DNA of 64,000 nt from Dactylorhiza incarnata (GCA_033032865.1 JAWHQI010000121.1:2604001-2668000); one strand, 5' to 3'. Counted from the stretch's first letter, positions 22,282 to 34,386 are shown. Made by a program: numbers and translations. Notes: generated by a model not told the origin, from the sequence alone.

Positions 22282-24226
22282 ATGAAAATGAAAAAGATAG
22301 TCCACAATATGTACACATCCAGACATGAAACGTAGGATCGTACACATGAGACATGTAAGACAAAAGATGAGAATGAGTCATTACATGATATACAAACAGA
22401 GTTGGATGAGATAGTCCTAAACCATTGATTGTAGGTCGCTTAAAGATATAATCAAAAGGAAGCTTAAACAAGTAGAAGGATGGTTGGAAATCTACCGAAA
22501 GGAAACTTGGACAAGTAGAAGGATGTCATAACTAATTTTTATATCTTTATGTTCATGCAGTTTACATGAACTAAAAATGGAATATGCAAATTTTGATGAA
22601 TGGTGAAAATGTTTTGAATTTTGTGGTTTATATTTTGTTTCTTTTTGCTGTCTCAAAATATAGAAGGGAAGAAAATTTATTAAAATTCCAAAATCCTATT
22701 GTATAAAAGCGGCCCTCACACCCACTCTTTCGGCTGCTTGGTTAGAAAACAGATTCTTCTTCTGTTTTCGACCTAACCGGCGCGCGAGTCCTGCTCTGGA
22801 CATCCCTTGCTCGATCCTCCGCCTCGACCGCAGGAAACGAATTCTCATAGCCTTCCGCCGCTCCTCAGGGCTCCGATTACTTGTCCTCCTTTGACCCCGC
22901 ACGCCGGCGAGGTCTCCTCCATCGCCCCTCTCGTTTTCATACTCGCTGTCCAGGTCCGACGCATCCAGGCTCGGGACGCTTCCAGCTACCTCCTCAGTTT
23001 CCTTCCAGCCACATCCAGCCCAGATCCAGCCACCATCACCCCAGTCTAAGTCGTTCAAACGTTTCCCCCAGCCTAATCGTCCATCTGAGTCCGTCCTTTT
23101 TTTTCCAAGTCACAGAACAGTGAACCCAGCCAAACCGAACTCCCATAGTGAGATCAAAGCTTCCAGACATCCTCTCCTGAGGATCTTAACACTACCGCAA
23201 TCCCAAATCCCACTGCCCACAAGCGTAATCATCAATTCCTATCACTGACTTTATAAGGATCGACTGAACGGACGGTATACCTCTACGCTTTTTTCTCTTG
23301 CTTATTTACTGCTATTATTATTGTATGTTACTTTTATTTGATCTAAATTTTTAGAGCTTGCTTGCCCAAATTTTCATTATTACCTGTTTGTCGTAAATTT
23401 GAAAAAACATACGGTTCATATTTTATTTATATGCTTGTGGATGTATCATTTTATGGTTCTTATCACATTCGAGTGCTAGACCCTTGTGCGCATTGTACGA
23501 ACTCTTTGGTTCATTACCCCATTTGTTACTCCTCAAGTTGACTCTGCGACAATTTAATTTAATTTGATCACAAATTAATTTAATATCAAGAATCTTAGTT
23601 CCTGGTTTACATCAAACAACCTATGCCGTGGTCTTCTATTGTAACCTTTGCTGAAGTAGCTCGCCCGACCTTCACAAAGTTCATCCACAAAGCCATCTCA
23701 GAAGTCAGATTCCAACTTTGACCTCTAGTTACAATCATCAAATCTTTCTCCTGTGCAATTTCATTTTTCACAACCGGCGATCTCATTCTCAAAATGATCG
23801 AGCCTTTAGGATTGTTCGTTGATCCACCATGGGCGAATTTGCTGATCAAAAGCGATAGATCTTCGAAATGTTGGAAAACTCGCGCTTGATTTGGCATGTT
23901 ATGCATCAAAAGAGACACCATTTACCTAGCTTCCTGCACTCGTTTCCAAAATTGACGATTGCTTTTGTCACAACGTGTCAATCAAACAACACATGAGAGA
24001 ATTGCCTACAACCAGGGCATTCAAGCGCCCTTTGTGCGCTCTAAATACTTGAGAGGCTGGCACACCGACACTGTCGTGGACGATGCTGAGAAGATACAAT
24101 TCTAGTACTCCCCTGAAACTTCAGTTTTTCAGTCTATTTTCCTGCTTTCCATTGTGCAAGTTTAAGGGTCCCTCCACAACCATCAATACAAGTCCTCCCC
24201 CAATAGTCTCTAAAGCCACCGAGCCT
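22282..24226. other. Unassigned region with one promoter-like site
   Basis: GC-rich leader-like sequence runs from about 22710 to 23260 after a TATA box at 22702. Frames of 80-120 codons exist on both strands there but overlap each other and match nothing I recognise. 23607-23921 (minus) is open for 104 codons, again unrecognised. The structure would fit a decayed LTR, but no second copy is in the window. Confidence 0.4.
22702..22708 (+). promoter_or_regulatory. TATA-like box
   Basis: CCTATTGTATAAAAGCGGCC precedes a GC-rich leader by a few bases. It looks like a core promoter of an old LTR or gene, but no linked coding region was found. Confidence 0.35.
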
Positions 24227-24815
24227 TAGGGCCGTGCATGAAAACCAAAACCGTCCTGAACTGCTTGGAACGAATCAACATTTACACTGCTTGGTTCAGT
24301 TATTTTCCATAGCTTAAAACAGAGTAAACCGAACCGACCCATTTCATTTTATGCTTAAAAACTACTCTCTTGCCATTTATAATTGCTATGATATTTGATT
24401 ATGTTTCTCGAACCACTTAATATACTTAAAATAAATGAACTCAAGCACATTGCACCCTATCAAATATATTTTGTGCTTAAGATTTAATCATTTAATAGCA
24501 AGTGACATTCATCTGCCTCGAGTCCAACACTTGCTAACCTATTAACTTTGAATGTTTGATATATACTTTCATTATGATTACAAAAAAAATCGTATAAAAG
24601 ATAATAAACTGTTATTTAGCATTTAAATTATGGTTACAAAAAAAGTATTATATTATACAATATAAGAAATTATTAGTGTGCACATAGCATTCAAAATTCT
24701 CCTATATAGTAAAATATGCCAAACCTAGCCGGTTTAAAACCGAACAAAGGTAAAACCGAACAATTCAATTTTGGTTTGGGTCAAACATACCCAAACTGAA
24801 CTGCTTACACCCCTA
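24227..24815. mobile_element. Possible non-autonomous hAT-like element
   Basis: The ends TAGGGCCGTGCATG (24227) and, on the minus strand from 24815, TAGGGGTGTAAGC are related inverted repeats of a type seen in plant hAT elements. Subterminal AACCGAA/CGGTTT motifs are repeated at both ends. The flanking octamers CCGAGCCT and TCAACCCT match at only 5 of 8 positions, so the call is weak. Confidence 0.3.
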
Positions 24816-25802
24816 TCAACCCTTCCCATTATCATCCAACATTCTCCTCTTCGAATGTAGTACCCACGCTCTCAGACACATAGTATCCTCTCTTGTTGCA
24901 TTAGACCCGGTCTTGGCGATCCCCTCTCTACACAAGAGAGGATTAGTTTGTCGCAATCACGTCGTCACTCACTAAGGAAAAATGCTTGTGCTTATTTGAT
25001 GGCAACGCCTTGATTTCTGTCCATCATTACGAGGAGCTTTTCTGGCGAGAAATAAATGAAATAAATGCTCCAACGATTAGGCTCCCCTCTGAGGTTGTGG
25101 GAAGACTTGATTTGAAAGAGGGATGAAGTGTTATTATGTGTCTTTATTTTTGGTGAGTTAATTAGATGTGTGGTTATGTAGTGTTTACAATTGTATTTTT
25201 TATTTACACGTTTACGTGCTTTTATAATTTCATCAGTTATTTGGACCTTTCTTGCAAATGTCACTTGAGTTGTATTAATGTGTCCTATGGCTTGAAGGAG
25301 TGCAAGTAAAGAAAAGACTTTCCTTCTCTTTAGTTTAATTATCTCTTCTAAGGTTTTGACACTTCCCACCAAGAGCCTCCGCACTAGACAACTATGGTTA
25401 ATAATCTATTGTATTATTGTGATCTTGGATCATAACATAATAGGTCACTCAATAATATCTTGAAAGTTTGAGGTGCTTCATCTTTGTTAAAATTTATCCT
25501 AATCGTATGGCAAAGATATGATTGTTATTTTACATTGAAAACTTTGTGCAAGTAAAAGAAAGATACAACAAACAATTTAAGAAATTAAATGTGTTTGATT
25601 AATTAATCAATAAATGCAGTACTGAATTCTTAGCACCTCGTTATGTGTAATCTAGAAATAATAGTTTCTTAAACTTCTCTTTTATCTCCTCTTTTATCCT
25701 TCACTTAATTATTATTTTGATGTTAAATTCAATTACTTTGTTGATTACCCCCCTTAGATTGCAGAAGGATATCTTTTGAGTTTATAGTGAAACACGATTT
25801 TT
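24816..25802. other. Unassigned AT-rich sequence
   Basis: A minus-strand frame of 130 codons (24992-25384) shows no recognisable family. The rest is AT-rich with no structure that I can support. Confidence 0.45.
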
Positions 25803-26006
25803 ATAGAGGAAATATAGTATATAAGCCTAGTACTAAAGGCCCACTTTTATGACCCATTAGAAGTGTTTTATCTTGTATAACTTAGTCCAACATTGTGGTT
25901 TGGAGTTGAGGTATAATTACTCGTGATTATAAATATGTTTACATGTGATTATATTTACTTAATATAAAAGTAATAAATATTCTTATTCTTATGGTCATTA
26001 TTTACA
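25803..26006 (+). repeat. Probable 5' LTR of copia H (3' part)
   Basis: The segment containing GTATATAAGCC, CCCATTAGAAGTGTTTTATC, CTTAGTCCAACATTGTGG and a final TATTTACA has the layout of small copia LTRs and directly precedes a primer site. The start is uncertain and no second copy is present. Confidence 0.4.
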
Positions 26007-26019
26007 TGGTATTAAAGTG
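26007..26019 (+). other. Primer binding site of copia H
   Basis: TGGTATTAAAGTG directly follows TTTACA. It is a diverged form of the iMet-type TGGTATCAGAGC. Confidence 0.5.
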
Positions 26020-26985
26020 ACTCGAGTTCTGAAGGTTCCTCTCGCATAAGCCCACTCACGCTAATTGAGCTTCTGCTCTCGCGCTGCTTGAGCTCCCAAT
26101 TTTGTGCCGCTCATCCACAGTTTTCTTGCTAAATTTACCTGTGCTGAACTTGCATGTGGCCCTCGACTACGAGCAACTCACATTCTCCATGGTTCCCCTA
26201 TGTTTACACAGGCCAGTCTCGGCCAAAGCTCGTCGTCCAAAGATCTCTCCGTGCACATTGAACTCGCTAGTCTCTACATGGGCCAGTCTCAACCAGAGCT
26301 CGCCGACCACGCCCGCGCTCGCCGACCACATTAAACTTGCCGACCACAACCCTGCGCTCACAGGAACTCGTCGACCACCCCTACGCTCACTAAAACCATT
26401 GTTGCGCCGCTGCTGAGCTTCTCCTTGTGTTGGCCTTGTGGTTATGTTTTCTGCGCCGGCAACTGAGAGTTCTCTGAGAATCGTCGAACAAACTTGCACT
26501 CGCAGGAACTTCTCTCGCCTGGACAGTGAACTCGTAGGGACTTGCTCACAGGAACAAGGAAAATCTTGCTCGTAGGAACAAAAATGATACTTGCTGGCAC
26601 TTGCTGGAACGAACATGTGTACACTGAGCTCGACGAACTCTCATGTACCCACAAGAACTTACTCTTACTGATTGAGCTTCCGCTCTTGCCTGACCATCTT
26701 TCGGTTCCCGCTTGAACTCCAGGAGCTCGTAGAACCCTCATTTGTTTTCCGCAAAATGGGGACAACTATCATCTCAGCCTCATCCCATAACTCAGGTCAC
26801 CCCCGCTCCCCTATATGAGGTCTGAGACGAGTTGAAGATCACAATTGTTTCTCTTACCAGAAGAAGAACGTCGTTGAGTGGGTCCCCTCAGTACACCGAG
26901 TACTTCAGACTAAGAGTCTCCTTCATCATCTGCCTTGAGACTCCTGGCTGAGCCTACTAAACAATGACTTTAGGATGATTGTCGA
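26020..26985 (+). other. Copia H leader with GCTCGCCGACCAC-like repeats
   Basis: Repeated CTCGCCGACCAC, CTCACAGGAACT and CTCGTAGGAAC motifs between 26290 and 26600 make the region open on both strands. No gag block is visible until about 26990. Confidence 0.45.
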
Positions 26986-27760
26986 GTTCAATTATGAATA
27001 TTGAACTCTATGGAAAGTGAGCTATATTGAATGATTATGCATCACGAAACTGCAAAGGTTATGTGGGATGAACTAAAATCATTTTACTCTGGGAAAGATA
27101 GCCTTCAACATTTATTTGGTCTATTCCGATATCTCCATATTATTGAACCTGGTCTGAATGATGATTTGATGTCATTTGTTGCACATTATAAGACTCACAT
27201 CGAGGCCTAGATTCAACACCAACCTCCTACCCTTGATATAACAATCCAAAGGGCGCAAAAAGAAAGGGTTGGTACAACTATGCTGATGGATATAATACTA
27301 CACATCTTTACAGTGTCTGTGCTAATGTTCTATCACTTCCAACTATCCAAACCTTTTCTGATGTCTGCTCAATAGTTCTGAAAGTCACTCCACCCACTGA
27401 TGTCTCCATTACTCCATCTCCTTCCCTTACGCAATATTCTACTTAATTGCGTTCAATATTGTACATTAGGGAGGTCACATGAGCTCCCGAGGGGGGGGGG
27501 GGCAAGATGCCCTAAATTGTTCCATGGGATAGAGCACTCGCATGTGTACCTATTGTGACAAGACCAATCACATTGAGGCTATCTACTATAGAAAACATGA
27601 ATTCCCACAACAACAAAACCTCCTTTCCAAGCTTCTTCTTCCACCTACCTCCTAGCACATCACGATCTGAAATTGACACCTTGCGGGAGGAACTCCAGAA
27701 TCTTCGGGGGTTGGTTACTCGAACATGTGATCCATTTGCCTCTGCGTTAAATTAAGGTAT
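26986..27760 (+). pseudogene. Copia H gag with zinc knuckle, broken
   Basis: IMHHETAKVMWDELKSFYSG and LNDDLMSFVAHYKTHIEA match the copia gag (UBN2-type) domain. The zinc knuckle region at 27544-27621 reads CTYCDKTNHIEAIYYRKHEF; the last Cys of CX2CX4HX4C is Tyr, so metal binding is lost. A run of 12 G at 27491-27502 and several stops disrupt the frame. The original role was RNA packaging in cytoplasmic particles. Confidence 0.7.
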
Positions 27761-27782
27761 ATAATGTCTTTCCTATAACCCC

Positions 27783-28080
27783 TCCTGGATAGTAGACTCC
27801 GTGGTTACAAAGCACATTACTTCACAGAAACCTGTACTGTACACAACCACTGTTTGTTCCAAGTCTATCACCATTACAAATGGAGAAACCACCATTGTTA
27901 ATGGATCTGGAGACTTACCTCTACCTCTTCTATTTCTCAACGATTTGTATTTTATGTTCCTGGCTCATAGTTTAATTTTCTCTCTGTTAGTCGCCTCACT
28001 CATGATCATAATTGCTCCATAACTTTTTCCTCTTCTTTTGGCGTGCAAGATCGATGGATGCAGTGTATTATTGGTAGAGG
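27783..28080 (+). pseudogene. Copia H protease remnant
   Basis: SWIVDSVVTKHITS is the protease start block normally WIVDSGAxxHMT; the Gly of the D-S-G active site is replaced by Val. The downstream frame is short and broken. Confidence 0.65.
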
Positions 28081-28700
28081 ATGATTGTTGAATGAACTCT
28101 ACATTCTGGATCTACCCTCAACTCTCTCTTCCATCACTTCATTTGACTGACTTTGACCTCTTGACTATGAACCTCTCCCAATCTTATAAAATGCGCTTTC
28201 GGATTTTCCTTTTTTTGATTTTACATGTGAATTGTGTATCTATGGAAAACAACAATGTTCTACTTTCCCCCTCATTGTACGAGGAGCAATGCTCCATTTT
28301 CATTCAGACATTTTGGGTCCATATAAAACTGCTAGTTTATTTGGATATCATTATTTTGCTACCGTTATTGATGATCATTCTCACATGGTATGGGTGTTTC
28401 TACTTTGTGATCGATTTGATATAATACATGTCTTTTGCTCATTTTTTGCAGAAACTTGTACTCAATTTTCTATTAATATCAAAATCATTCAGACAGATAA
28501 TGCTCGTAAATACATTAATCACGAATTTCAAGAGAAACTTATAGTACCTTGAGTATTCTTCATTAAGTGTTCTGCGCCTATACACCGCAACAAAATGGTG
28601 TGACCGAGCGGAAGAGCGACAACATCTTTTGGAGGTAGAAAAATCTCTCATGTTTCAAATGCAGGTTCCAAGATCTATTAGAATTTCACGATAACTACAT
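28081..28700 (+). pseudogene. Copia H integrase core remnant
   Basis: FHSDILGPYKT (first catalytic Asp), YFATVIDDHSHMVWVFLLCD and IQTDNARKYINHEFQ (second Asp) match the copia DDE integrase. A stop follows at about 28550, and the Glu-containing PQQNGVxERK block survives only as broken reading. The enzyme would insert element DNA in the nucleus. Confidence 0.75.
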
Positions 28701-29300
28701 ATTATTTAATTATTGCATGCCGTCGATTATCCTGAACTTTGTCTCTTTTCTCCATTCTATTTTCGTACACACCTCCCTTCTCCTTAACTCGCCTTTTTTG
28801 GCATGTATGTTTTGTTCATCATCTTGATCCTCCTTTAGATAAGTTGGCACCACAGGCTATAAAATATATCTTTGTCTAGTACTCTCGAACTTAGAAGATA
28901 TACATATATTATTCTCCCATAGATCGGAAAACTGTGACATCCGTTGACGTTACCGTCATTGAGATTCAACCCTTATATTCCTTTTCTCTTCCTGGTGAAA
29001 AACCACTGCACCGCCTCGCCCCAACGTACATATTGACTGCCGATCGATCATTGTGATACCAACACACCCTCTCCCCTTCCTCCACTAAACATATATACTC
29101 GTCGTGTTCCTCGACAATTTGTCCCAAGCCAGTCCCCTCCTATTGATGATACCCCTGACCCAACTGATCTGCCCACAACCCTCCACATGGACACACACTC
29201 ATCTACTTCTCACCCATATTCTCATTATGTCTACTTTCATTGGTTATCTCCTGAACTTTGCAGGTTTGCATGCTCCTTGTCTTTTATCTCCACCGCTTCT
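28701..29300 (+). other. Decayed integrase C-terminus to RT spacer of copia H
   Basis: Scattered reading consistent with the variable linker between integrase and RT, with several stops. No firm block can be named. Confidence 0.4.
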
Positions 29301-29304
29301 TCTG

Positions 29305-29874
29305 TATAGGAGGCTCTCCAGCATCTAGGGTGGCGAGCAACAATGGATGACAAAATGAAGGCCCTATATGCCAATGTGACTTGTTACTTGGTGTCCCTCC
29401 CCCGTGGACAGTCCCAAGTCAAATGTAAATGAGTGTTCACAGTTACAAACCGTCTAGATGGGTCGGTTGAGTGCTTAAAAGCACATCTTGTGGCTCAATG
29501 ATTTACTCAACAATATGACATTGGCTAGGAAGAGCATTCTTTCCATTGGCCATGCTTAATATTGTGCGGGTATTAATCTCCTTGACAGTTCATCGCCACT
29601 GGAGTTGCATCAACTTGATATCAAGAAGACATTCCTTAATGACTATAACTGAGACTATCTACATGCAACAATCTCCTGGATATGAGACCATGAGGGATTG
29701 AGGGAGCCATAAGGGAGCCTAAGAAAATCTATTTATTGTCTGAAGTAGTCTCGTCGAGCATGGTTTGAAAAATTTAGTCAAGTGATTCAGGCATTTGGAT
29801 TCATTAGGAGCTTGGTGGACTTCTCCTTATTTACACATCGTCGCAAAGAGGGTACTGTGATTGTCCTTGTGTAT
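29305..29874 (+). pseudogene. Copia H reverse transcriptase, N-terminal part
   Basis: WRATMDDKMKALYANVTCYL, then VKCKWVFTVTNRLDGSVECL and KAHLVAQ match the copia RT start. LHQLDIKKTFLND and SRRAWFEKFSQVIQAFGF follow, with several stops. The reading ends at GTCCTTGTGTAT, the Val-Tyr just before the catalytic Asp pair, where element G is inserted. Confidence 0.8.
29870..29874 (+). repeat. Target-site duplication of element G (left)
   Basis: TGTAT here and at 35163-35167 flank element G exactly. Removing G and one copy restores the codons for VYVDDIIIIGD in copia H. Confidence 0.9.
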
Positions 29875-30354
29875 TGTGAGAACTTGGAAATAACTTAGCA
29901 GAAATTAACAATGCCACATAGAAAATTGAAAGTAACTGAATTTTTATTTCCAAAAAATATGAATATTACAATGTGACGGCCTCCTGTATATAGAAGAGAG
30001 GAGGGAGAATTTACAATTTGACGATGTGAGACTAAATACAAGAATCTACAGTAGAGCGACAAGCTCAGACCGCACGGTTAAATATGAGTTAACCGCACGG
30101 GTATGTGCGGTTACACAAGAGTAACCGCTCATAACAACAACATAAACCAAGGATAAAACATTAAAATCGCCGGTCTTCATCAGTAACGCTTGCGGTTCAC
30201 CAATCAGCCACGATCTCCACAAGGTGCGGTTACACACGAGTGACCGCACAAATATCTCAATCTGCACAACTTGCGGTTAGATAATCTTAACCTCGCTAAC
30301 CGCAAGGTGCGGTTAAAATATATTTAACCGCCCATTCATTTATATGTTCTAACA
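29875..30354 (-). repeat. 3' LTR of copia G (left copy)
   Basis: On the minus strand it starts TGTTAGAACATATA after the polypurine tract and ends CCAAGTTCTCACA. It is rich in AACCGCA/TGCGGTTA motifs forming short inverted pairs. Confidence 0.9.
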
Positions 30355-30370
30355 CTCCCCCCTTAACCTA
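30355..30370 (-). other. Polypurine tract of copia G
   Basis: The minus strand reads GGTTAAGGGGGGAG immediately before the 3' LTR start TGTTAG. It would prime plus-strand DNA synthesis. Confidence 0.8.
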
Positions 30371-30493
30371 GTGCATATATGTCAACCATGCCTAGCTTGT
30401 CACATATGTCAAAAAATGATGAAGATACTGGTTTGGTGAAGACATCAGCTAATTCTCCATCGAACGTGACAAACAGAGTGCAAACTTGTTTCT

Positions 30494-31092
30494 TCAAGAT
30501 TTCTTCCCTGATGAAGTATAGTCAACTTCAATATGCTTTGTCCTCTCATGAAAGACAAGATTCTTGGATATGTAGATGGCGACTTTGTTGTCACTGAACA
30601 TCGGTAAAGGGTAGTCATAGACTTCTCCTAAGTCAAGTAGAAGTGTTCGTAACCACTTTAATTCACAAGTGGTTTGATTCATGCTTCTATACTTAACCGC
30701 AGCACTTGATCTGGAGATAACAACTTGTTTCTTGCTCTTTCAGCTAACAAGATTTCCTCCCACAAAAGTACAAAACCCAGACGTGGATTTCTATCTCCTT
30801 TATCATCAGCATAGCTGACATCAGAATATGCTTCTATCTTCAGATGGTTGTTTTTCTGAAATAGTAGTCCCTTGCCTGGAGATCCTTTGATATATTCCAA
30901 GATTCTTAGGGTTGATTGTAGATGACACTCCCCGGGAGCTTGCATAAACTGACTGACCTTGCCCACGATATAACAAATATCAGGTCTTGTTATCGTTAGG
31001 TAAATGAGTTTGCCCACTAGGCGTCGGTATCTAGTGATATCAGACAATACAAGTGAATCTTCATTCCAAAGTTTATCCTCGCCAACCGCCAT
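30494..31092 (-). pseudogene. Copia G RNase H
   Basis: The frame 31092-30679 contains RYRRLVGKLIYLTITRPDIC, LRILEYIKGSPGKGLLF and IEAYSDVSYADD. A neighbouring frame (30682-30494) continues TTCELKWLRTLLLDLGEVYD, DNKVAIYISKN and FHERTKHIEVDY, the canonical copia RNase H C-terminus. The frame change near 30680 breaks the protein. It would remove RNA from the RNA-DNA hybrid during replication. Confidence 0.85.
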
Positions 31093-31195
31093 TGGACACC
31101 GGGCAGGTTTGGTACCAAGTTAGCCATTCTCTTTTAGAATGTCAATAACGTACTTGCGTTGAGAGAGGACAACAGAGTTGTGCTTACGTGAAATT

Positions 31196-31880
31196 TCAAT
31201 ACCCAGGAAGTATTTGGGAAGCCCCATATCTTTTGTGACAGTGTTGATGAAGATATTTCTTTATCAGTGCAATACCAACAATGTCATTACCAATAAGAAG
31301 GATGTCATCAACATAGACTGCAAGAACAACCAGCATATGAGATGTCTTGCGTATGAAAAGAGAGTGATCTGCAGAGCTACGAACAAAGCCAATGATGGAG
31401 ATGACTTCATTAAATTTGTCGAACCAGGCCCGAGGACTTTGCTTGAGGCCGTAAATCGCCTTCTTCAACTTGCATACCTGAGACTCCCTCTGAGCAACAT
31501 ACCTAGGAGGTTGCTCCATATACACCTCTTCACCTCTTCTTGAAGAGCACTATAGAGGAAGGCATTCTTGACATCCAGCTAAGACATCTGCCAATCCTTA
31601 TTGACAACAACAGAAAAGAGAACCCGGATGGAGGTAATGCGAGCTACTGGAGAAAAGGTATCAAATAAGTCAATAGGTTTGAGTGAAGCCCTTTGCAACC
31701 AACCGAGCCTTGTAGCGATCCACAGTGCCATCGACATGATATTTTACCACAAAGACCCAACGACAACCAACAATATCTGCCCCTGAAGGAGGAGGGACAA
31801 GAGTCCAAGTACCCCTCTCGGTTAAGGTGGTCCTCTCTTCGTCCATGACAGCTTTTCAATGTGGGATGGTAAGAGCGTCA
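31196..31880 (-). pseudogene. Copia G reverse transcriptase
   Basis: The N-terminal block (minus, from about 31850) reads MDEERTTLTERGTWTLVPPP, WVFVVKYHVDGTVDRYKARL and VAKGFTQTY before stops near 31680. The frame 31525-31196 has YGLKQSPRAWFDKFNEVI and the catalytic YVDD at residues 71-74 in YVDDILLIGND. Stops and a frame change between the two parts mean no full RT can be made. Confidence 0.85.
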
Positions 31881-32174
31881 TGATAGGTGGTCGGGATGAC
31901 AGTGGCTGAGAGTACCAGAGCAAAGTTTCTGCAAGATGGAGTAAGTCGAGCATACGAGACAATATCATGAATATAATGTTGAGTACACGTGCGAACCCCC
32001 TTTCGAAGAGCAATGGGGAGATCAGGGTCTGATATGTCATCCTCATCAGATCCGTCCGACGAAGAGATTGTTGGCCTGAAAACTGGCAGAGGCGGCCCCA
32101 GAGTTGGAGGGTGCGAGGTGGTAGGCGGAGAGGGAGAAGGAGACGATGGTGTGGGAAGGGAAGGTGGAGTAATC
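31881..32174 (-). pseudogene. Copia G integrase-RT linker
   Basis: Serine/proline-rich reading continues in shifting frames between the integrase C-terminus and RT. This is the variable linker of copia polyproteins, with no separate domain. Confidence 0.5.
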
Positions 32175-32864
32175 TCAGGTGGGGGGCAGAAACAATAAGA
32201 ATATTGGCATGAGTATCAGTAGGGCTTGAAGATGTGAGATCTTTTGTGAAGTAAAGAGTAGATTCAAAGAAGGTGACGTCAACCGAGACATATTGTTTCC
32301 TGAGAAGAGGACATAACATTGGTAACTCTTCTGAGTGGGAGAGTATCCAACAAAGATGCACTTAATTGTCCGAGGAGAGAGTTTGTCCCAACCAGGTGAA
32401 TGAGAGTGAACAAACGCGGTACAACCAAAGATGCGTGGGGTTAGAGGAAAAGGTGTTTCACCGGGGTATATGATGGAGAAAGTAGTTTGTCCTTGGAGAA
32501 CAGTAGAGGGAATACGGTTGATGAGATAGCAGGAGATGAGTATGGCATGTCCCCAATATGAGCGTGGAACATTCATCTAAGTGAGAAGAGTACGAGTGGC
32601 ATCTAGAAGATGGCGATTCTTACATTCTGCAACTCAATTTTGTTAAGAAGTGTATGCACAACTGGTCTGATGTATAGTACCATTATGCATACAAAAAGTA
32701 GAAAATTGGTTACTAACATATTCCTTGGCATTATCAGTGCGAAGAATTTTGAGAGTAGCACCAAACTGAGTGCGAGTTTTATTATAAGAGTTGTGGAATA
32801 CAAAAAATAGTTCAAAGCGATCTTTTAAAAAGATACACCCAAGTATATCTCGAATAGTCATCAA
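32175..32864 (-). pseudogene. Copia G integrase, second half
   Basis: The frame 32864-32643 contains RTQFGATLKILRTDNAKEYV (second catalytic Asp). The frame 32576-32175 reads MNVPRSYWGHAILISCYLIN and IFGCTAFVHSH, then KCIFVGYSPTQKSYQCY, the standard copia integrase C-terminal blocks. The part carrying the catalytic Glu lies between the two frames, and a frame change of about 70 bp separates them. Confidence 0.8.
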
Positions 32865-34386
32865 TAAAAGTTACAAAATAAAGACTGCTACAAACAGTTT
32901 TGGTAGGAGATGGTCCCCAGATGTCCGAGTGAACTAGATCAAAGGGACGAGATGAGCTACGCTCATTTTTGGCTGGATAAGAGGAGCGGTGATGTTTGCT
33001 TAACTGACAATCTTCATAATTGAGGGAGGAGTCATCCTTTGGTAGATCTGGCATGAGCAGGTAGAGGAGGCGAGGAGGAGGATGACCGAGACGAAGATGC
33101 CACTGAAGGAGAGAGTTGAAGGCAGTAGATGCAGAGAGAGCAGACACATTGTCAAGGAAGTAGAGGCCGCTGCTTTCAGTCCTAGTAGAAATCGTCTCCT
33201 TGGAGCGAAGATCCTGAAAATAACAATTATTAGACGTAAACGTGACTGAACAATATAGTTGTCTCGAGAGAGTTGTAACAGATAGTAAATTACATGGAAA
33301 AGTCGGCACATAGAGAGTGTTCGCAAGACGGGTAGACGGAGTGACCTGGACCCTACCAGTCCCGCATACAGGAGATGGAGAGCCATCCACTATCAATACC
33401 GGTGGTGATCGATCATGTTTGTCCAAAGAAGAAAAGAGAAGAGGATTGCCTGTCATATGATTGGTTGCACCGAAGTCAATGAGCCACTTACCCCGAGTGA
33501 CGACTTGTGCACTACCTGAAGAGGTGGCAAGAGAGACAGTATGCTTGGATGTTTGAGGAGAGATTTCAGCAGTTGGTGAACGAAGATGGGGATGTTTTGT
33601 GAACCAACGTTCCACGGGATGACCTGACTTGCCACAATAGGAGTAGATGTGTCGGCTAGGTCCTCTTCCACCGCGGTAGCCACCACGTCCACCATAATGA
33701 CCACGGTCAGCCGGGTGAGCAAAACTGTCAGAAGCAGGTGGGGAGGAAATTAGAGGTCGTTGAGAAAGGGCCATGACAGCCGAGATGCGAGCAGCCGTAG
33801 CATCAAGAGTTGGAGAGTCGGCTTCACCCATGATTTGCTGACGGACCATATCGTAGGAGTCCGGGAGGCGAAGAAGGAAACACACTACCAGGGGTTTCTG
33901 AAAGTGTTTGTTTTGTTCGGCAAGATCGGCGAAGAAGGCTGCAGTGGGGTTCATGGCGGGGCGGGCAAAGAGATCTGCATATAAGTTGTAGATGCGAGAG
34001 GTGTTAGCTCCTTTCGAGTAAAGACTGACAAGGTGATCCCAAGCAGCTTTGACGGTCTCGTCATGACGGATGATAGGCAAGCACTCATCAGAGGGACTGT
34101 TGGCTAGCCAAGTTCGAACAAGAGCATCACTAGCATTCCAGTCATCATAAATGGTAGATCCTTTGGCGGGAGGGGCGTCAGTTAAATGATGGCGCTTATG
34201 TTGAGATCGCAGCAAGAAGGTAAAGGAGACACTCCAATTCGGGTAATTCAGCTCGGTTAACTTAGACCGACACAGTTCCAAGGTTGCCAGAGGGATTGGA
34301 ACTCGAAGAGGTAGCCGGTGCGGTGAGAGAAGCAAGAGCTGGAGTACCCATAAAGAAGCAGGAGACCGAACTAACCGCAGCGACAA
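32812..34386 (-). CDS. Copia G gag-protease-integrase N-terminus (524 codons)
   Basis: Residues ~30-210 form the copia gag domain (KLTELNYPNWSVSFTFLLRS; WDHLVSLYSKG). A Gly/Arg-rich segment (228-244) leads to a degenerate zinc knuckle at 248-266 (YSYCGKSGHPVERW, with the first and last Cys lost). Protease starts at 301 as WLIDFGATNHMTGNP, with Phe in the D-S-G triad. The pre-integrase zinc region has H430, H435 and C460, but the second Cys is Ser. The first integrase Asp is in HSDIWGPS at 487-494. The frame ends at 32812 by frameshift. It is long and open, but several key residues are changed. Confidence 0.8.
   Translation of the reverse strand: MSLRLVRSPASLWVLQLLLLSPHRLPLRVPIPLATLELCRSKLTELNYPNWSVSFTFLLRSQHKRHHLTDAPPAKGSTIYDDWNASDALVRTWLANSPSDECLPIIRHDETVKAAWDHLVSLYSKGANTSRIYNLYADLFARPAMNPTAAFFADLAEQNKHFQKPLVVCFLLRLPDSYDMVRQQIMGEADSPTLDATAARISAVMALSQRPLISSPPASDSFAHPADRGHYGGRGGYRGGRGPSRHIYSYCGKSGHPVERWFTKHPHLRSPTAEISPQTSKHTVSLATSSGSAQVVTRGKWLIDFGATNHMTGNPLLFSSLDKHDRSPPVLIVDGSPSPVCGTGRVQVTPSTRLANTLYVPTFPCNLLSVTTLSRQLYCSVTFTSNNCYFQDLRSKETISTRTESSGLYFLDNVSALSASTAFNSLLQWHLRLGHPPPRLLYLLMPDLPKDDSSLNYEDCQLSKHHRSSYPAKNERSSSRPFDLVHSDIWGPSPTKTVCSSLYFVTFIDDYSRYTWVYLFKRSL

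Noticed and set aside
24992..25384. 130-codon minus-strand frame as a gene
   Set aside because: Lys/Ile-rich, no family recognised, no promoter or neighbouring exon; it could be chance in AT-rich DNA.
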